Positions 21,987-33,200 of a stretch of DNA of 64,000 nucleotides are shown piece after piece; position 1 is the stretch's first letter, and every line of letters starts with the position of its first letter. The stretch lies in NCBI GenBank assembly GCA_947683425.1, contig CANTUQ010000101.1, positions 24,761,001 to 24,825,000 on the forward strand. Reading direction: 5' to 3'. Position numbers and translations under genes: made by a program. The stretch comes from Excoecaria cochinchinensis. Taxonomy: Eukaryota; Streptophyta; Magnoliopsida; Malpighiales; Euphorbiaceae. Below the pieces are notes generated by a model. That model did no database searches, was not told the DNA's origin, and was given only the letters and a program-made list of their open reading frames with translations.

Positions 21987-23883
21987 TGTTAGTGTAAGCC
22001 CTAGCCCCAATACATTGTAATAAAACACTTTAGTTAATAAATGAGGCATTTGTTTTACCAATTGTATTCCTGTGCATATCAATTGATAGAACTATCCAAG
22101 AATGTCGTTTCAGTTTAAGTTATCATGTGTGAGGCACATGGTTGTAAGACCTTGAAACAAACGAGACTTCATTCTAAATATCCCTAGTCAGTCATTGTTA
22201 TGGGAATAACAAATGAATTAAGACTAGTATGCTCTCTCTGATTAGATTGAGTTCTGTCTTACGGATCATAAGGACAAAAGTGTCAATCAGAGATCATAGA
22301 TACATGTTTATAACATGGTATTTGGATACGATCCACACATGAGAACACTACATGGTACAAGTCATAAGTGTTCCTCATATGCAAGTTTTGTATCGGAGTT
22401 CTTAGACCTAAAATCTCTATGAAACTCTTTATGAATTACTGTGTACTTTGACATACACCTAACGTGCTCGTAACTGAGTGACAAGTATGGGTATGCTTGG
22501 GTATGCATTGATTCATGTTAGAGAGCATGAGAGAAGTAAAGGGATTACCCCTCTCTATAAGAGAGAAAAATATCATCGGCCACTTGATCAGTGAACTGAG
22601 AAGTGTATGGCCATACCGAGATGTAATAATGTGCAATCATTATTTATCTGAGAGTTCAGTGTCACTGGAATATCAAGAAAGGAATTAACTTACACATGAG
22701 GATGACTTGTTCCATGCCTTATGTTAATTCTGATATTTATGGGTAAGGGACTATACAAAATTGCATTAGGTCACCAAATGCCATTTGCATTTTCATTTAA
22801 TTTGGAATGCTATAATATCTTTCTAGAGAATATATATAGCCTTTGAATTAATTCATTAATTCAATTGCCAATATTAAATGGACCTATAGGATCGCACACA
22901 AAGCATTGGGCTTAAAATATTTAAATAAGGCATTGAGCATTAATTTGGGCTTTTAATAAAAGTCAAGCTAATGTATGTAATGGGTATTAAATTGCTATTG
23001 GACCTTGGTCCATGAGAGAGAGAATATTCGGCCCACATAGGATTAATTTCAATTTATTAATTAAATCAATTAAGTTAATTGAGTATTAAATCCTAGTGGC
23101 ATTTAAGTCAAATTAAATCACCTAATAATTACCATGTCCTAGCCGAAATTCCAAGTATGATATACAATGGAATTTCAGCACATGATTAAGTGATTGTATA
23201 TTTGATTAAATATATGTTAAGGTAATATTTCAAATTAATTTGAATTTTGAATTCAAAAGTAAGTTTGAAATAAATTGTGTTACTTATCTTTAGGAAGGAT
23301 TTTGAGTTTGAATCAGATTATCTAAAAGTAATTGAAATTCAAATCAAATACTTGCCAAAAAGATAATATACAAAATATAGAAAAGATAAAAGAAAAAGAA
23401 AACCTAAGATTGGAGGCTAGGTTTTTGCGTGAAACACATCTTTTTCTCTCTAAGTTTTCTCTTGGCCGAAATACTCAAGGAGAAGGACCTTCCTTGCTTG
23501 CTTGTGTTATTAGGCATTAAAAGCACCTAAAGAAAGTACAAGATAACATCTTGTAGCTTTAATCATTGCCATTATACAATACCTAAAGTTGAGAGCTAGA
23601 AATCTCGGTTTTAAGCTTTGCTTGAAAGTGTGTGTGTGAACGTAGAGAGGAGTGGCGTAAAGGCTGTTCCTTGGCTTTGGTGATCAAGATCTAAGGTGGA
23701 TTATATCATCCTGGTTGCTGATCATTATCAAATCCAAGTCTTAAGAGCATCTAAAGTTGTAAGTTTTAAAACCCTAAAAGTGCATGTTTCGATTCTTGTT
23801 ATGGAATTGTTTGATGTGTATGATCGTTTTTTGATATTTTCCGCTGCGTTATCTACATACACATACTATGACATATTCCATCA
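21987..23883 (+). repeat. 3' LTR of the Angela-like element, 1897 bp
   Basis: Same length as the 5' LTR, with two visible substitutions between them. It ends CATATTCCATCA and is followed by the second gaggg target copy. Confidence 0.95.
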
Positions 23884-23888
23884 GAGGG

Positions 23889-24380
23889 AACCACGGCAAG
23901 AAGGCACCGGGATCTGACCGGAAATGGCCAGGTGACGCCGGAGACGGAATCGGAAGACCGTTGGACGCCGGACGCACTCCCACGCGCCGGCGCGTGAGGA
24001 ATAGGGCAGACTTTGTGGCGGCGCGTGTAGACCACTCGCTGGACGGATGGTCGCCGGAAAATGTGTACAGGCCGAAATGGAGGAGGCGGTTCTTCCTGTG
24101 ATGGCGGTGAGGCAAACCAGTCACCGGATCCGGTGACCCAAGGCTGACAGAAGCTTCAACCGAAAATGGAAACGCAAGCGAATCTTCAAACGGCGCGTTA
24201 GGTCCACTCGCCGTCCGGATGATCACCGGACTTCGTGAGCAGGCCGGAATTCCACCTGCGCAGCTCCCGAAGTGGGTGGTGAAGCAAACCGGTCACCGGA
24301 GCTAGTGACCCAAAGGGGAGCAGACTCCTCACCCGATGAAGAGGAAGAACAGAGACCAAAAAATTCCCAGAAGAGCCTAA
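23889..24380 (-). other. GC-rich leader of the Ale-like element with a diverged tandem duplication
   Basis: Read on the minus strand, this lies between the primer site and the nested insertion. It is much richer in G+C than anything around it. Two diverged copies about 170 bp apart share a ccggtgac / ggtttgc..caccg block (near 24105-24150 and 24280-24325) and a cgcgc..ccactc..ggacgg..tcaccgg block (near 24015-24080 and 24190-24250). An open frame of about 120 codons crosses it (from 24226 downward) without recognisable similarity. It occupies the place where gag should be. Confidence 0.6.
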
Positions 24381-24393
24381 GGCTCTGATACCA

Positions 24394-24521
24394 TGTGAGA
24401 AATCATCCCGTATTATTTTCTATATCATTTCTTAGTAATTACAGACATTTATACACAAAAGATTGTTACAAATTCAACTATTACTGCTACCTACTACTTA
24501 CTTACTTGCTACCTACTAACA
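24394..24521 (-). repeat. 5' LTR of the Ale-like element, 128 bp
   Basis: The partner of 10359-10482, next to the primer site at 24381-24393 and the target duplication aattg at 24522-24526. Confidence 0.93.
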
Positions 24522-24526
24522 AATTG

Positions 24527-25283
24527 AAAATGGCAAAAAACAACAAAATGAAAGAATCAGTGGCTGACAAAATTAAGAACACACAGATCTAAAATTATAT
24601 TATGTAGAATAAATAGAAAAGCAAAAGATAAAACCAGTGCCGGTCAATATTATATATTCTCAAATACATACCTGGTTAATGGCACAAAACCGAGTGAGGG
24701 AGAGTGAGATCAAAATAGAGAGCGAGCGCAAGATTGAGACAGAGGGAGAGAGACTAGGACACGGAGAGAGATTGGGACACAGAGAGAGCGAGAGCGAGAT
24801 TGGGACTGAGAGAGCGAGATCGAGATAAAGAGAGCAAGAGGACGAAGAAGAAAATGTTTTTTGCCATTTATCAAATAACTGACCTATTATTCCATAATCC
24901 AATATAACCCGAGGTTTAGATTAAAAATATAATCCAACCCGACCGAAAAACCACCAAAACCGTATTTTTCTGGTTTGTTCGGTTTGATTCGGTCGGATTA
25001 GTCGGTTTGACTCAAAATCTGAACAGTCCTAATATTGATCTGTCCAAGATTCGATCCGACCAGTTTGCCGATCTAAATTAGATGATGATTAAAAAAATAT
25101 ACATAACATATGTTGCACCTTTCATTGATAGGATTTAGGAAGCGAAAGTTTATGTTCAAACAATATTTTTATAGGTCATTCACAGAAGGATAGTTTTTTT
25201 TTTAAAAAATTAATATACAAATATATAAATATAATATATTTTGGACATTATTTTTAGTTATTATTTATTTAAGAATAATTTTG
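24527..25283. other. SCAMP-side flank, simple-sequence GA tract, unassigned
   Basis: This continues the pre-insertion locus. A GAGA-rich tract lies at about 24697-24845 (a CT-rich strand on the minus side, like a plant 5' UTR), followed by a run of CGGTTTGATTCGGTCGG-like motifs at 24930-25080. I found no SCAMP exon here. Confidence 0.4.
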
Positions 25284-25719
25284 TGGTTGTGATTATATAT
25301 ATAGTTTATTATAATATAAATAAAATTGAATACAAAAAATATTATAATCAAATTACAAGAATGACTATAAAATAGATTGCATTTAATCTATTATAATTCG
25401 TAATTCACATAAAGGTTATATCATTTGCCTATATAATTAAGCAGATAGATTAGCCATGGCAGGTTTCCCCACCTCTACAACTTTCCTAATAATGTCTCTT
25501 CAATGGTTCACATCATTCTACACTATTATCTCTAATATTGCATTAATTACAATTTAGAAATATGAGGGCATAAAACAATGTTTCTTAAGAATTACTAATA
25601 TTTTTTTTATTATTATTTTTTTGTCTTAAAAAATTCAAAGTAGAGAAAGCAATTAAACAAAGAGAAAATTTATATATACACATTTTTTTTTTATTTCAAG
25701 AGATAAAATGGGATAGAAA
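25284..25719 (+). repeat. Direct repeat copy A (about 436 bp)
   Basis: From TGGTTGTGATTATATATA to AAATGGGATAGAAA, this is closely similar (roughly 90 percent by eye) to 27940-28373, in the same orientation. At its right edge the similarity stops exactly where TAGGGGTGAGC, a typical hAT-transposon end, begins. Confidence 0.8.
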
Positions 25720-27939
25720 TAGGGGTGAGCATGGACCGGTTAATCGATCAACGAGCTTCAAAAAAATCAGTCCATTAATACCGATTTTTTGAAATCCCAG
25801 TCCATTAACTAATCCATTACTATCGGTTAAGCAGTTCACCAATTCAATATATCAAAATTTTCTTTATTAAGTGTACGCTACATAAAGCAGCAAATCTAAC
25901 ATTAAAAACTATGGCTCAAAATTTCATTAAAGCAGCAATTCAAATTGCTAAGCACAACAGTTCAAATATTAAGCATACACAATACGAAGCAGTTACATTT
26001 ACATTGACATTATATACGTTCAATCACATATACAAGTTGGACATAAACCTGATCAATTGCGCATGGAATGGAATTAAGCAATGGATATCATCTTTGCCAG
26101 AGAACAAGTGTGGGAATGAACTAGGAAAAGAAGGAACTGCCTGCATACACACAAAATGAAGTATTTAGATCTCATGCATTGAAATCAAAGCAATCATCAT
26201 CATGGTGCTGGATTTAAGAAAATAAAGTCATGTAATAGGTCTGTCATCTTTTCTCCTTTCAAAACTAAATTTACATAGTTATTTTATGAGTTTTGTGGCT
26301 TATAATACCAAATTATGCAGTATATATTAATCCCAATTAGAAATTTCCAGTATTTATTCAGGTCTTGCAGGTCTACTTTTTTACGGTGTAAAATTAACAA
26401 GTACGAAGTGATGACAAAATTAAAGGATAAAAATTATCTCTCGCAGACTAAACAATAATGATGACTTGTCAGCATTTGTTATTATCTAGGGAAAACAGTT
26501 AAATAATATACTTCAAACAATGAAAACGACCAATAATATGAAATAAAAGAATAGGCATTACAAAGACTATGTTAGTACAATAACAAAATATTCAAATTCC
26601 TGCAACCATGTGCAGACATCAACTGGGATCTGTACACAGCATCACAAACTACTAACCTGCACAGCTGGGAAACTAACTTTGCCTATATGATCTTGACCAA
26701 TGAAACCAAAAATACCACAAACATGTGCATTAAAGCAAAATCTTAAGATGAACATAGTAAACTGATAGTCTGAACAAAGAGAATTTTTATGGTATTTCAA
26801 ATGATGGTATCCATATCTGTGGATTAGTGGATGCAGTAGAGATAAGGAAATAACTACCTTATTGTACGTGACACACTTTTGAACCATCACCATGTTTGTG
26901 TAGAAGGAACTGCACAAATCATTTTGCAGATGATTAATAGATAGCACAAAAATTAAAAGTGACCATGCAGGGCAGATTAGATTTCTTAAAAGGAGCTGCA
27001 TGAATGATTTTCTCAGACAATCAATTAATAGTTCAATAATACCAGAGCACACACAGAAACCAGGGCATGCATTTGATCAAAATTGCCACCCATTCATATA
27101 TACAACATATTGCCTAAAAGAAAGAACTAGTATGCCAACTCAATAAGTAGTTCATTCAAACATTAAATCAGAATATCTCATTATGTCCAACAGGCAGAGT
27201 TTTGTAAAACAATGTGCAAGCACACATGAAAAATATACAATGACGCAGTCCAGTACAAACAGCAATTCGAAAAAAAAACCAAAGCAGAAGCTTGAAAATC
27301 AATGCTCAGAAAAGAAAGAAAGAACACCATAAATAAAGAAAATCAATGCTCGGAAAACAAAAACAGCTATTTCGAGAAAGAGGAACAGGAAGATTTACTT
27401 CTACTGTGACCCAAACCGGCGAGAGGCAGAAGAGGAATGGCTGGCAACAGGCGGCTGGCGAGACCATGAACTGCTGCAGATTTCGAGAAAGAGGTAGATG
27501 CGATTTTGAGACTGCGACGGAGAGGCAGACGCGATGCAATTTAGGATTTTTCTTTAACTGGTTTTGATTTTCTTTATATATATATAACCGGCAAAATCTG
27601 AAAAAATATATAAAAAAAAAGTTGTCATCAATCTTTAATCTTTAAATCATTTTCCCAAAAATGATAAATTTTTACTTCCAAAAATGTCCTCCTCGTTCAC
27701 ATTTCTAAATTTGACTTGAAAGGAGAATTTTGACAACTAAAAATCCATGCTGATAGCAAATATAAAATTGTTTTTTGCAGCTCAAATTATCATTATCAGC
27801 AAACTGATATGCCATTTAGACTTAAATGATTCCCTTAAATAGAAAAAATTATTTATTTTTTAACTATACGTGTCGAATTCAAAATTTTAATATGTAGTAT
27901 TTTTTAATTTTTGATAGAAAATAGTTTACTTTCTCTTTA
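25720..27939. other. Unassigned segment between the direct repeats, possible hAT-like left end
   Basis: It begins TAGGGGTGAGCATGGACCGG, the style of plant hAT termini, but I could not find a matching right end. The interior has only short open frames. A GC-richer patch at 27350-27540 on the minus strand resembles a 5' UTR or a short Ser/Pro-rich coding start, followed by ATATATAT at about 27576-27588. No gene is recognised. Confidence 0.35.
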
Positions 27940-28373
27940 TGGTTGTGATTATATATATTTTTTATTATAATATAAATAAAATTGAATAAAAAAAATATGA
28001 TAATCAAATTACAAGAATGACTATAAAATAGTTTGCATTTAATTTATTATACTTCGTAATTAACATAAAGGTTATATCATTTGCCTATATTTATTAAGCA
28101 GATAGGTTATCCATGGCAGGTTTCCCCACCTCTACAGCTTTCCTAACAATGTCTCTTCAATGGTCCACGTCATTCTACACTATTATCTCTAATATTGCAT
28201 TAATTACAAATATTAGGGCATAAAATAATGTTTTTTAAGAATTACTAATATTATTTTATTTTTATTATTATTTTCTGTCTTAAAAAATTCAAAGTAGAGA
28301 AAGCAATTAAACAAAGAGAAAATTTATATATACATATTTTTTTTTTATTTCAAGAGATAAAATGGGTTAGAAA
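27940..28373 (+). repeat. Direct repeat copy B (about 434 bp)
   Basis: Partner of 25284-25719. Its flanks carry a further, shorter repeat: 27860-27935 resembles 28380-28485 (acts on a TGTCGAATTCAA .. TTTACTTTCTCTTTATGG block). This suggests a tandem unit of roughly 520-550 bp. Confidence 0.75.
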
Positions 28374-28577
28374 ATATCACTTATTTATTAATTAGAAGTG
28401 TCGGATTCAAGTTTTTAATATGTAGCGTTTTTAATATGTAGCATTTTTAAATTTTATGATGGAAGCTGTTTACTTTCTCTTTGTGGATATTTTTGACACG
28501 AATTCGAATTAATGGGATCGGTAAATTTTGAATGCGAAATGATTATTAAAAAAAATAAAACTTATACTTTGATTTGA

Positions 28578-28623
<46 letters not shown>

Positions 28624-29505
28624 CTGTTTTTTAAACAGATTGGAAGAAATTTGGATACTGGTTAAAAACTTAAAAATTTCTAAAATTATCTTTTATATTA
28701 GGCTAAGCTAATACACATTTTAATTAATTAATTTAGCTAACATATATGCAAAGAGCTTGCCAACTATTAGCCGAAAATATTTATCAACAATTTCCCATAT
28801 ATGAAAAAATCCACTGCTTTTTGAATTAGGCAACTTTTTAAGGCTAACAAAATTTTCTTTCTGTACATGTGAATAAGAAATTAATTACTTAATGTTTTCT
28901 TTAAGAACTATAAGTTAAGTTCAAATTAACAAATTAATTAATAAATGTAAGTACACATCACAACTAAACACAAGAAAATTAAACTATTGTTTTCCTTATT
29001 TTAATGAAAATTAAAGACCCTAAACCAAAAGGTATTTTGTTTTATAAAATAAATAATACATAATTTTACCTAAAATATCACAATTTAACATATATATTAG
29101 CTTATGAACTTATTAAAACTGTATTTCCTATATTATTAAAATTTATAAAACATATAAATTAATTTTATTAAAAAATATCATATTATCTCGTAATATTTTA
29201 AGAAATAATGTAACACTCGATAACCTAATGAGAGTAATTTTTGAATTTAGATATCAATCATTTTTTTATGAAGGTGTAAATATCTTGTGTGTTACTCATC
29301 CCACTTGATCCCTCCTCCCAAGAGAGGGCCATACCAAAAGTCGGAAGCCAATAAAACTCTGCCACGAAGCTAACTTATCTCGTGCTGTCTTTATCTTGTA
29401 TGGACGACTAGGAGGGCTCTTGCCGCTTTTGACATACCATATAAGATCCTCCAATTTAGGTGACCGCAGACGGTCCAGAATTATTATTACCAAGATCCAC
29501 GCATT
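28374..29505. other. Intergenic, AT-rich, with (TA)n microsatellite
   Basis: A 40-bp TA run lies at 28581-28620. From 29290 the sequence becomes more mixed and forms the upstream flank of the TDBD gene. No gene is recognised. Confidence 0.5.
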
Positions 29506-29540
29506 AGCTATAAGTAGACGTCCACGTGTACGTCATCCAC
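29505..29540 (+). promoter_or_regulatory. Probable core promoter with TATA-like site and three phased ACGT cores
   Basis: A TATAAGTA-like box is at 29509-29516. Right after it, ACGT cores occur at 29518, 29524 and 29530, exactly 6 bp apart, the middle one in a perfect G-box CACGTG. ACGT cores are bZIP (and, for the G-box, bHLH) sites. The assignment to the downstream gene is inferred from position; the start site is not proven. Confidence 0.45.
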
Positions 29541-30205
29541 GCCAGGAACTAGGGATCCCAATACTATGTATCGTATCAGAGAATATTTCTCTGCTCAGTT
29601 AAAACGCCAAAAACCAAGCTCTCCCCCATATCCTCTACATGTCAAACACAAGTCATTTTCTGTTCTAAAAGTTTCATCAAAATCTTTCAAATTAAAAACA
29701 CACTCTCACTCTTTCCGCTGCCGGAAATTTCGCCGGCGATCGTCCCGGCGAAGGTTAGCTCCCCAAAAACTGTCACAAATGCTTCAATTTTTCCTCCCTT
29801 ATCAAAATGTGTTTTAGATTTTACTTTACAATTGAGAATTCTGATTTTCTTAGCTCTCTATTTCTCCATAGAATTGGTTAATTTTCTCTTCCTCGATTAT
29901 CAACTGAATGCTTTGTGTGATCGAAGATTTATTTATTCATCATTTTTTAATTTAAACTGTTAGGTTTTGTTTGGTGCTTGTTATTTTTGTAGGTAATTTG
30001 GCAAAAATAAGCTTTTGGAGTTTGTTTCGTTGTTGCATGGCTTGAGCTCGATCTTCATCAATGGATTCTGTAAGTTAAGCGGCACCGTAAGGAGTACAAT
30101 TTGTTCCTGAAAGATATCAGTTCAAGCTTTTGTGTGGAGGAAGCTAGTTGAGTGAGCTGTTTCTGGTTGACTCAGTGAGTTATTGGAATTCCGTGGTGGT
30201 AAAAA
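29540..30205 (+). other. 5' UTR of the TDBD gene, two exons with short upstream ORFs
   Basis: UTR exon 1 ends at 29753 (GGCGAAG|GTTAGC) after a typical CT-rich, then GCCGG-rich leader. A 239-bp intron runs to the acceptor TTTTTGTAG at 29992. UTR exon 2 (29993 onward) contains two very short upstream ORFs, ATG-GCT-TGA at 30036-30044 and a five-codon ORF at 30061-30078, before the main ATG at 30206. The 5' limit is approximate. Confidence 0.6.
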
Positions 30206-33200
30206 ATGGTAGGCCTGGAACTCTTATTAATGCTTTTTTCCTGTAAAGATGTGTTGAAATTTGTGTCTAAGTTTATTATGATATTGAGGGTTTTTTTTTT
30301 TTTTTTTTTGTGAGTGCTGTTTGATAATCTGGATGGAAAGTAATTTGTGTTCAATTTTTATATTTAGGAGTCTATTTGTTTATCACATATGAGCGTTACT
30401 TTCTCATCCATCATTTTAATTCTTTGGCATGCTTAATAATATTTCGAGTTCCAGTTGTCAGATTCAGGTGGTATGCCATTCACAATTTCCTTCTTTGGAA
30501 TCTGCCTATTATTTACTTTTTATAACTAATGATAGTCTGGTGGTATTATTCAATTTATGTCTACATTCAGCAAATGCTTATTTTCTGTGAGATTCAGCTG
30601 TATTAATTGTAGGAGCAATGTTATTTTGTTGAGGTAGTGTGAGAGTGATATATGCTTGTTATGTGACTAGATTATTATATCTGGTCCATAGGTGTTCAGA
30701 TATCCCAAATTCAAGAGATTGAAGATAATGCCTGATACAATCATCTTTTTTGATAATTATTAGATATGAATAGGGTCATGTAATGATTCTTTGAATGTTA
30801 AGGGTATAAGAATATATTGTTGGCGAAATTTAGAGGATGGAAATGTACTTCTGAACTAAAGAAAGGAATCCGGTAAATGGGTTCATTTTTTAAAATTAAT
30901 TACAGCCCACATGGGAACATTTTTCTTTTCTCATGCTCACATCAACTTTCATTCTATTGGGTTTTGGACATTTTGCATGGGAATCCATAGTTAGGCATTG
31001 GCAGACAGCCATAGGTGGTTGGAGGTCCAATCACTAACGTTAGAAATTTAACTTCAAATGTTTGAATTAAAATTTTGAAATGTCAATCCCTGGATTTTGT
31101 AACATTGCTGCAATTGCAATGGTTAGAAAACATTTCTAACTAGCTATTGGGAGCCCTAATGGCAAAGCTAATTGGTAGTCCAGACAACTCTTAACGGATG
31201 CTAACCAGTGATCTAAGATCAATAGTTGGCTGCAAAGCCCTTCATGATTACATGAATAAATGAAGGAGGGCATCCCTTTGTTTTGATATTAACTCAGGCC
31301 ATGAACATCTCAAGATGCAGACATGCATAAGTATTCTTCAAATGATGAGGATGGACATGCATAAGTATCCCATTGAAGAGTTGGTGTCAGGGATTAATTG
31401 ATGGAAGAAAGTTGATGGCAATCTTTCTTAAAAAGATCCTCTTTAAATAGTTTCATTTGTTCAAGTAAAGAAAGAGTGCTTAGACGAGCTTGGAGTGTCA
31501 TTGGTGCTGGCAAGAAGGCTTAACCTCAGAATGATTGAATGCAGGGGTAAAGTTTGGCCTTGAATTTGTTAAGGACTTAACTATGCAAAAGTTTAATGTT
31601 ATGGGCCCCAAGTTAGAAGTGCTATGTTTGTTCGAGGACATCTCTTCAACCCTTGAATTTTAGAATACTCTCGATTATGCTATTTCCCATTTGATTTGAA
31701 TTTGCAAAAGTTTCTATATCTAGGCATGCATGTTAAAAGCATGCCGTAGTTAGTGAATGATAAATTACTAAAGAAAGGAACTCTAGCACATTTATATGTT
31801 GGAGAGAGAATGAGATAATTGAAACCCTCCTATCATCAACCAAATTTTAAAAAGCCCACAATATAGTGAAAAGTGAAATTTGTTAATCTTATGAAAACAA
31901 TTAAGAAAGAGCACATTCCTCGATATTTTGAATGGTCAAATGTTTTCTCTATCTAAATCTGCAACTTCTTTCCCTTGCTGTAACTAGTCATGATGTTTTG
32001 TAACCTTTGCCCTTTAAATTTTTCCTGGGTAATAAACTTTTCCCTCCCAAATTTAAGTTAATTATTGATGAAAAGCAAAACATATTGAAATCATATTTCT
32101 AGGGGCTATCATTCCACAAAGGACATCGTTTTGTCTCCCATCTTACACTTACATCACTAGTGATTCGCAAAATGTTGAAGAGAGAATTTCATTGGCTTTG
32201 CTTTTGGTTCACATTTGTCAAAGGTGTATAAGAAAATCACTAGCTTGTTGCTAATATATCTCCAACAAAGGAGCTTTTCCTTAATTATTAATTTACTTTT
32301 GCATAACAAGAGGGCCTACAATGACCATGTCTTCCATGCTTGCATTACCAAAATCCTACCTAATTGGCATCTGCTTTATCCAATATAACAAAATTCACTC
32401 CTTTGGAGTAAAAGGCCATGGGAATCTTGCATATATTCCTCTTTACTCTGGAAATACTGGCTTCATTTGTTGTTGCACTCGGCCTTCTCATATTTTAAGA
32501 AGCTTTGTTTTTCATAAAGTGACTCCTAAATTACTTTTAAATTAAGCCTATATAGAAAGGTTAACCTAGTGATTCATTGGTTTCGTTTTTATTCTTTTTC
32601 CTTTCATTTTACAATTATACCCATGTCATCTATTGATATACCTTGAACCCATTTTAATAGATACCATATATTTCTTGAGCATAAGAGCTATAAAAGAAAA
32701 TATTTAGTGTCCAAGGTGTCTTGGCATTTCTTTGATGAGTCCAAACAATGTTAGATACACGTATAGGTTGTATATAAATGCTTATTAACTCTGATAAAAC
32801 CTTTTGAGTTGAACTAAAAAATTCTTGGTCATAGTGATCTCCCTAGCTCTCTTGCTTACTCAACTTCCTAATTGGCTTGGAATCTTCATGGTAATTTCCC
32901 TTGTAGGTTGTGACTAACAAAAAGATCTCCTTAGCTCTCTTGCCTTTTTTTTGGTTCAAGCTAGTTGCTAGAACTGGTAAGCTACCTTGAATTAATATGG
33001 AGCTTAGAGGCTAGATTCCTTTCCCATTTGTAAATATATTGTTGTACGTGAAGTGTAGATTTATTACTTTGAAAGTTGTCGGTGTCTCCGTATAAATCGT
33101 TCCTACTTCCACATTGAAAATGTTGGCTAGCTTTAGTCAAGAGCCATTTTGGAGACTTATCACAAGTAATCATTTACCAATTTTGCAATTATATGTTTAT

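Larger units (their letters stand above)
14326..23883 (+). mobile_element. Young BARE1/Angela-like Ty1/copia retrotransposon, 9558 bp
   Basis: Two 1897-bp LTRs (14326-16222 and 21987-23883) flank a 5764-bp interior. A perfect 5-bp target duplication, gaggg, is at 14321-14325 and 23884-23888. The primer site TGGTATCAGAGCC is at 16224-16236, and a purine run (gtgggaga) precedes the 3' LTR. By eye the LTRs differ at only two positions (near 14495/22156 and 15040/22701). The integrase and RT segments resemble barley BARE-1 (WNGVSERRNRTLLDMVRSMM), and LTR length and total size also fit that lineage. The insertion lies in the leader of the Ale-like element and is clearly younger than it. Confidence 0.96.
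10359..24521 (-). mobile_element. Ale/Retrofit-like Ty1/copia retrotransposon, split by a nested Angela element
   Basis: A minus-strand element bounded by near-identical short LTRs (10359-10482 and 24394-24521) and a perfect 5-bp target duplication, aattg, at 10354-10358 and 24522-24526. The primer binding site (tggtatcagagcc, minus strand) is at 24381-24393, directly next to the 5' LTR. The polypurine tract (minus-strand ccagcttgagggggag) is at 10483-10498. The internal region is interrupted by the element at 14326-23883. Without that insert the element is about 4.6 kb. It sits in an intron of the SCAMP relic. The lineage is judged from short LTRs and pol motifs; a tree would be needed to confirm it. 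Confidence 0.93.

Noticed and set aside
24697..24845. GAGA-rich tract as a gene start
   Set aside because: Minus-strand CT-rich DNA resembles a plant 5' UTR, but no coding exon follows; treated as simple sequence.
26642..27052. 136-codon minus-strand frame
   Set aside because: No domain, signal or family resemblance; length is within chance for this AT content.
25720..27939. Complete hAT transposon starting TAGGGGTGAGC
   Set aside because: No matching right terminus or 8-bp duplication could be found, and no transposase; kept only as a possible left end.
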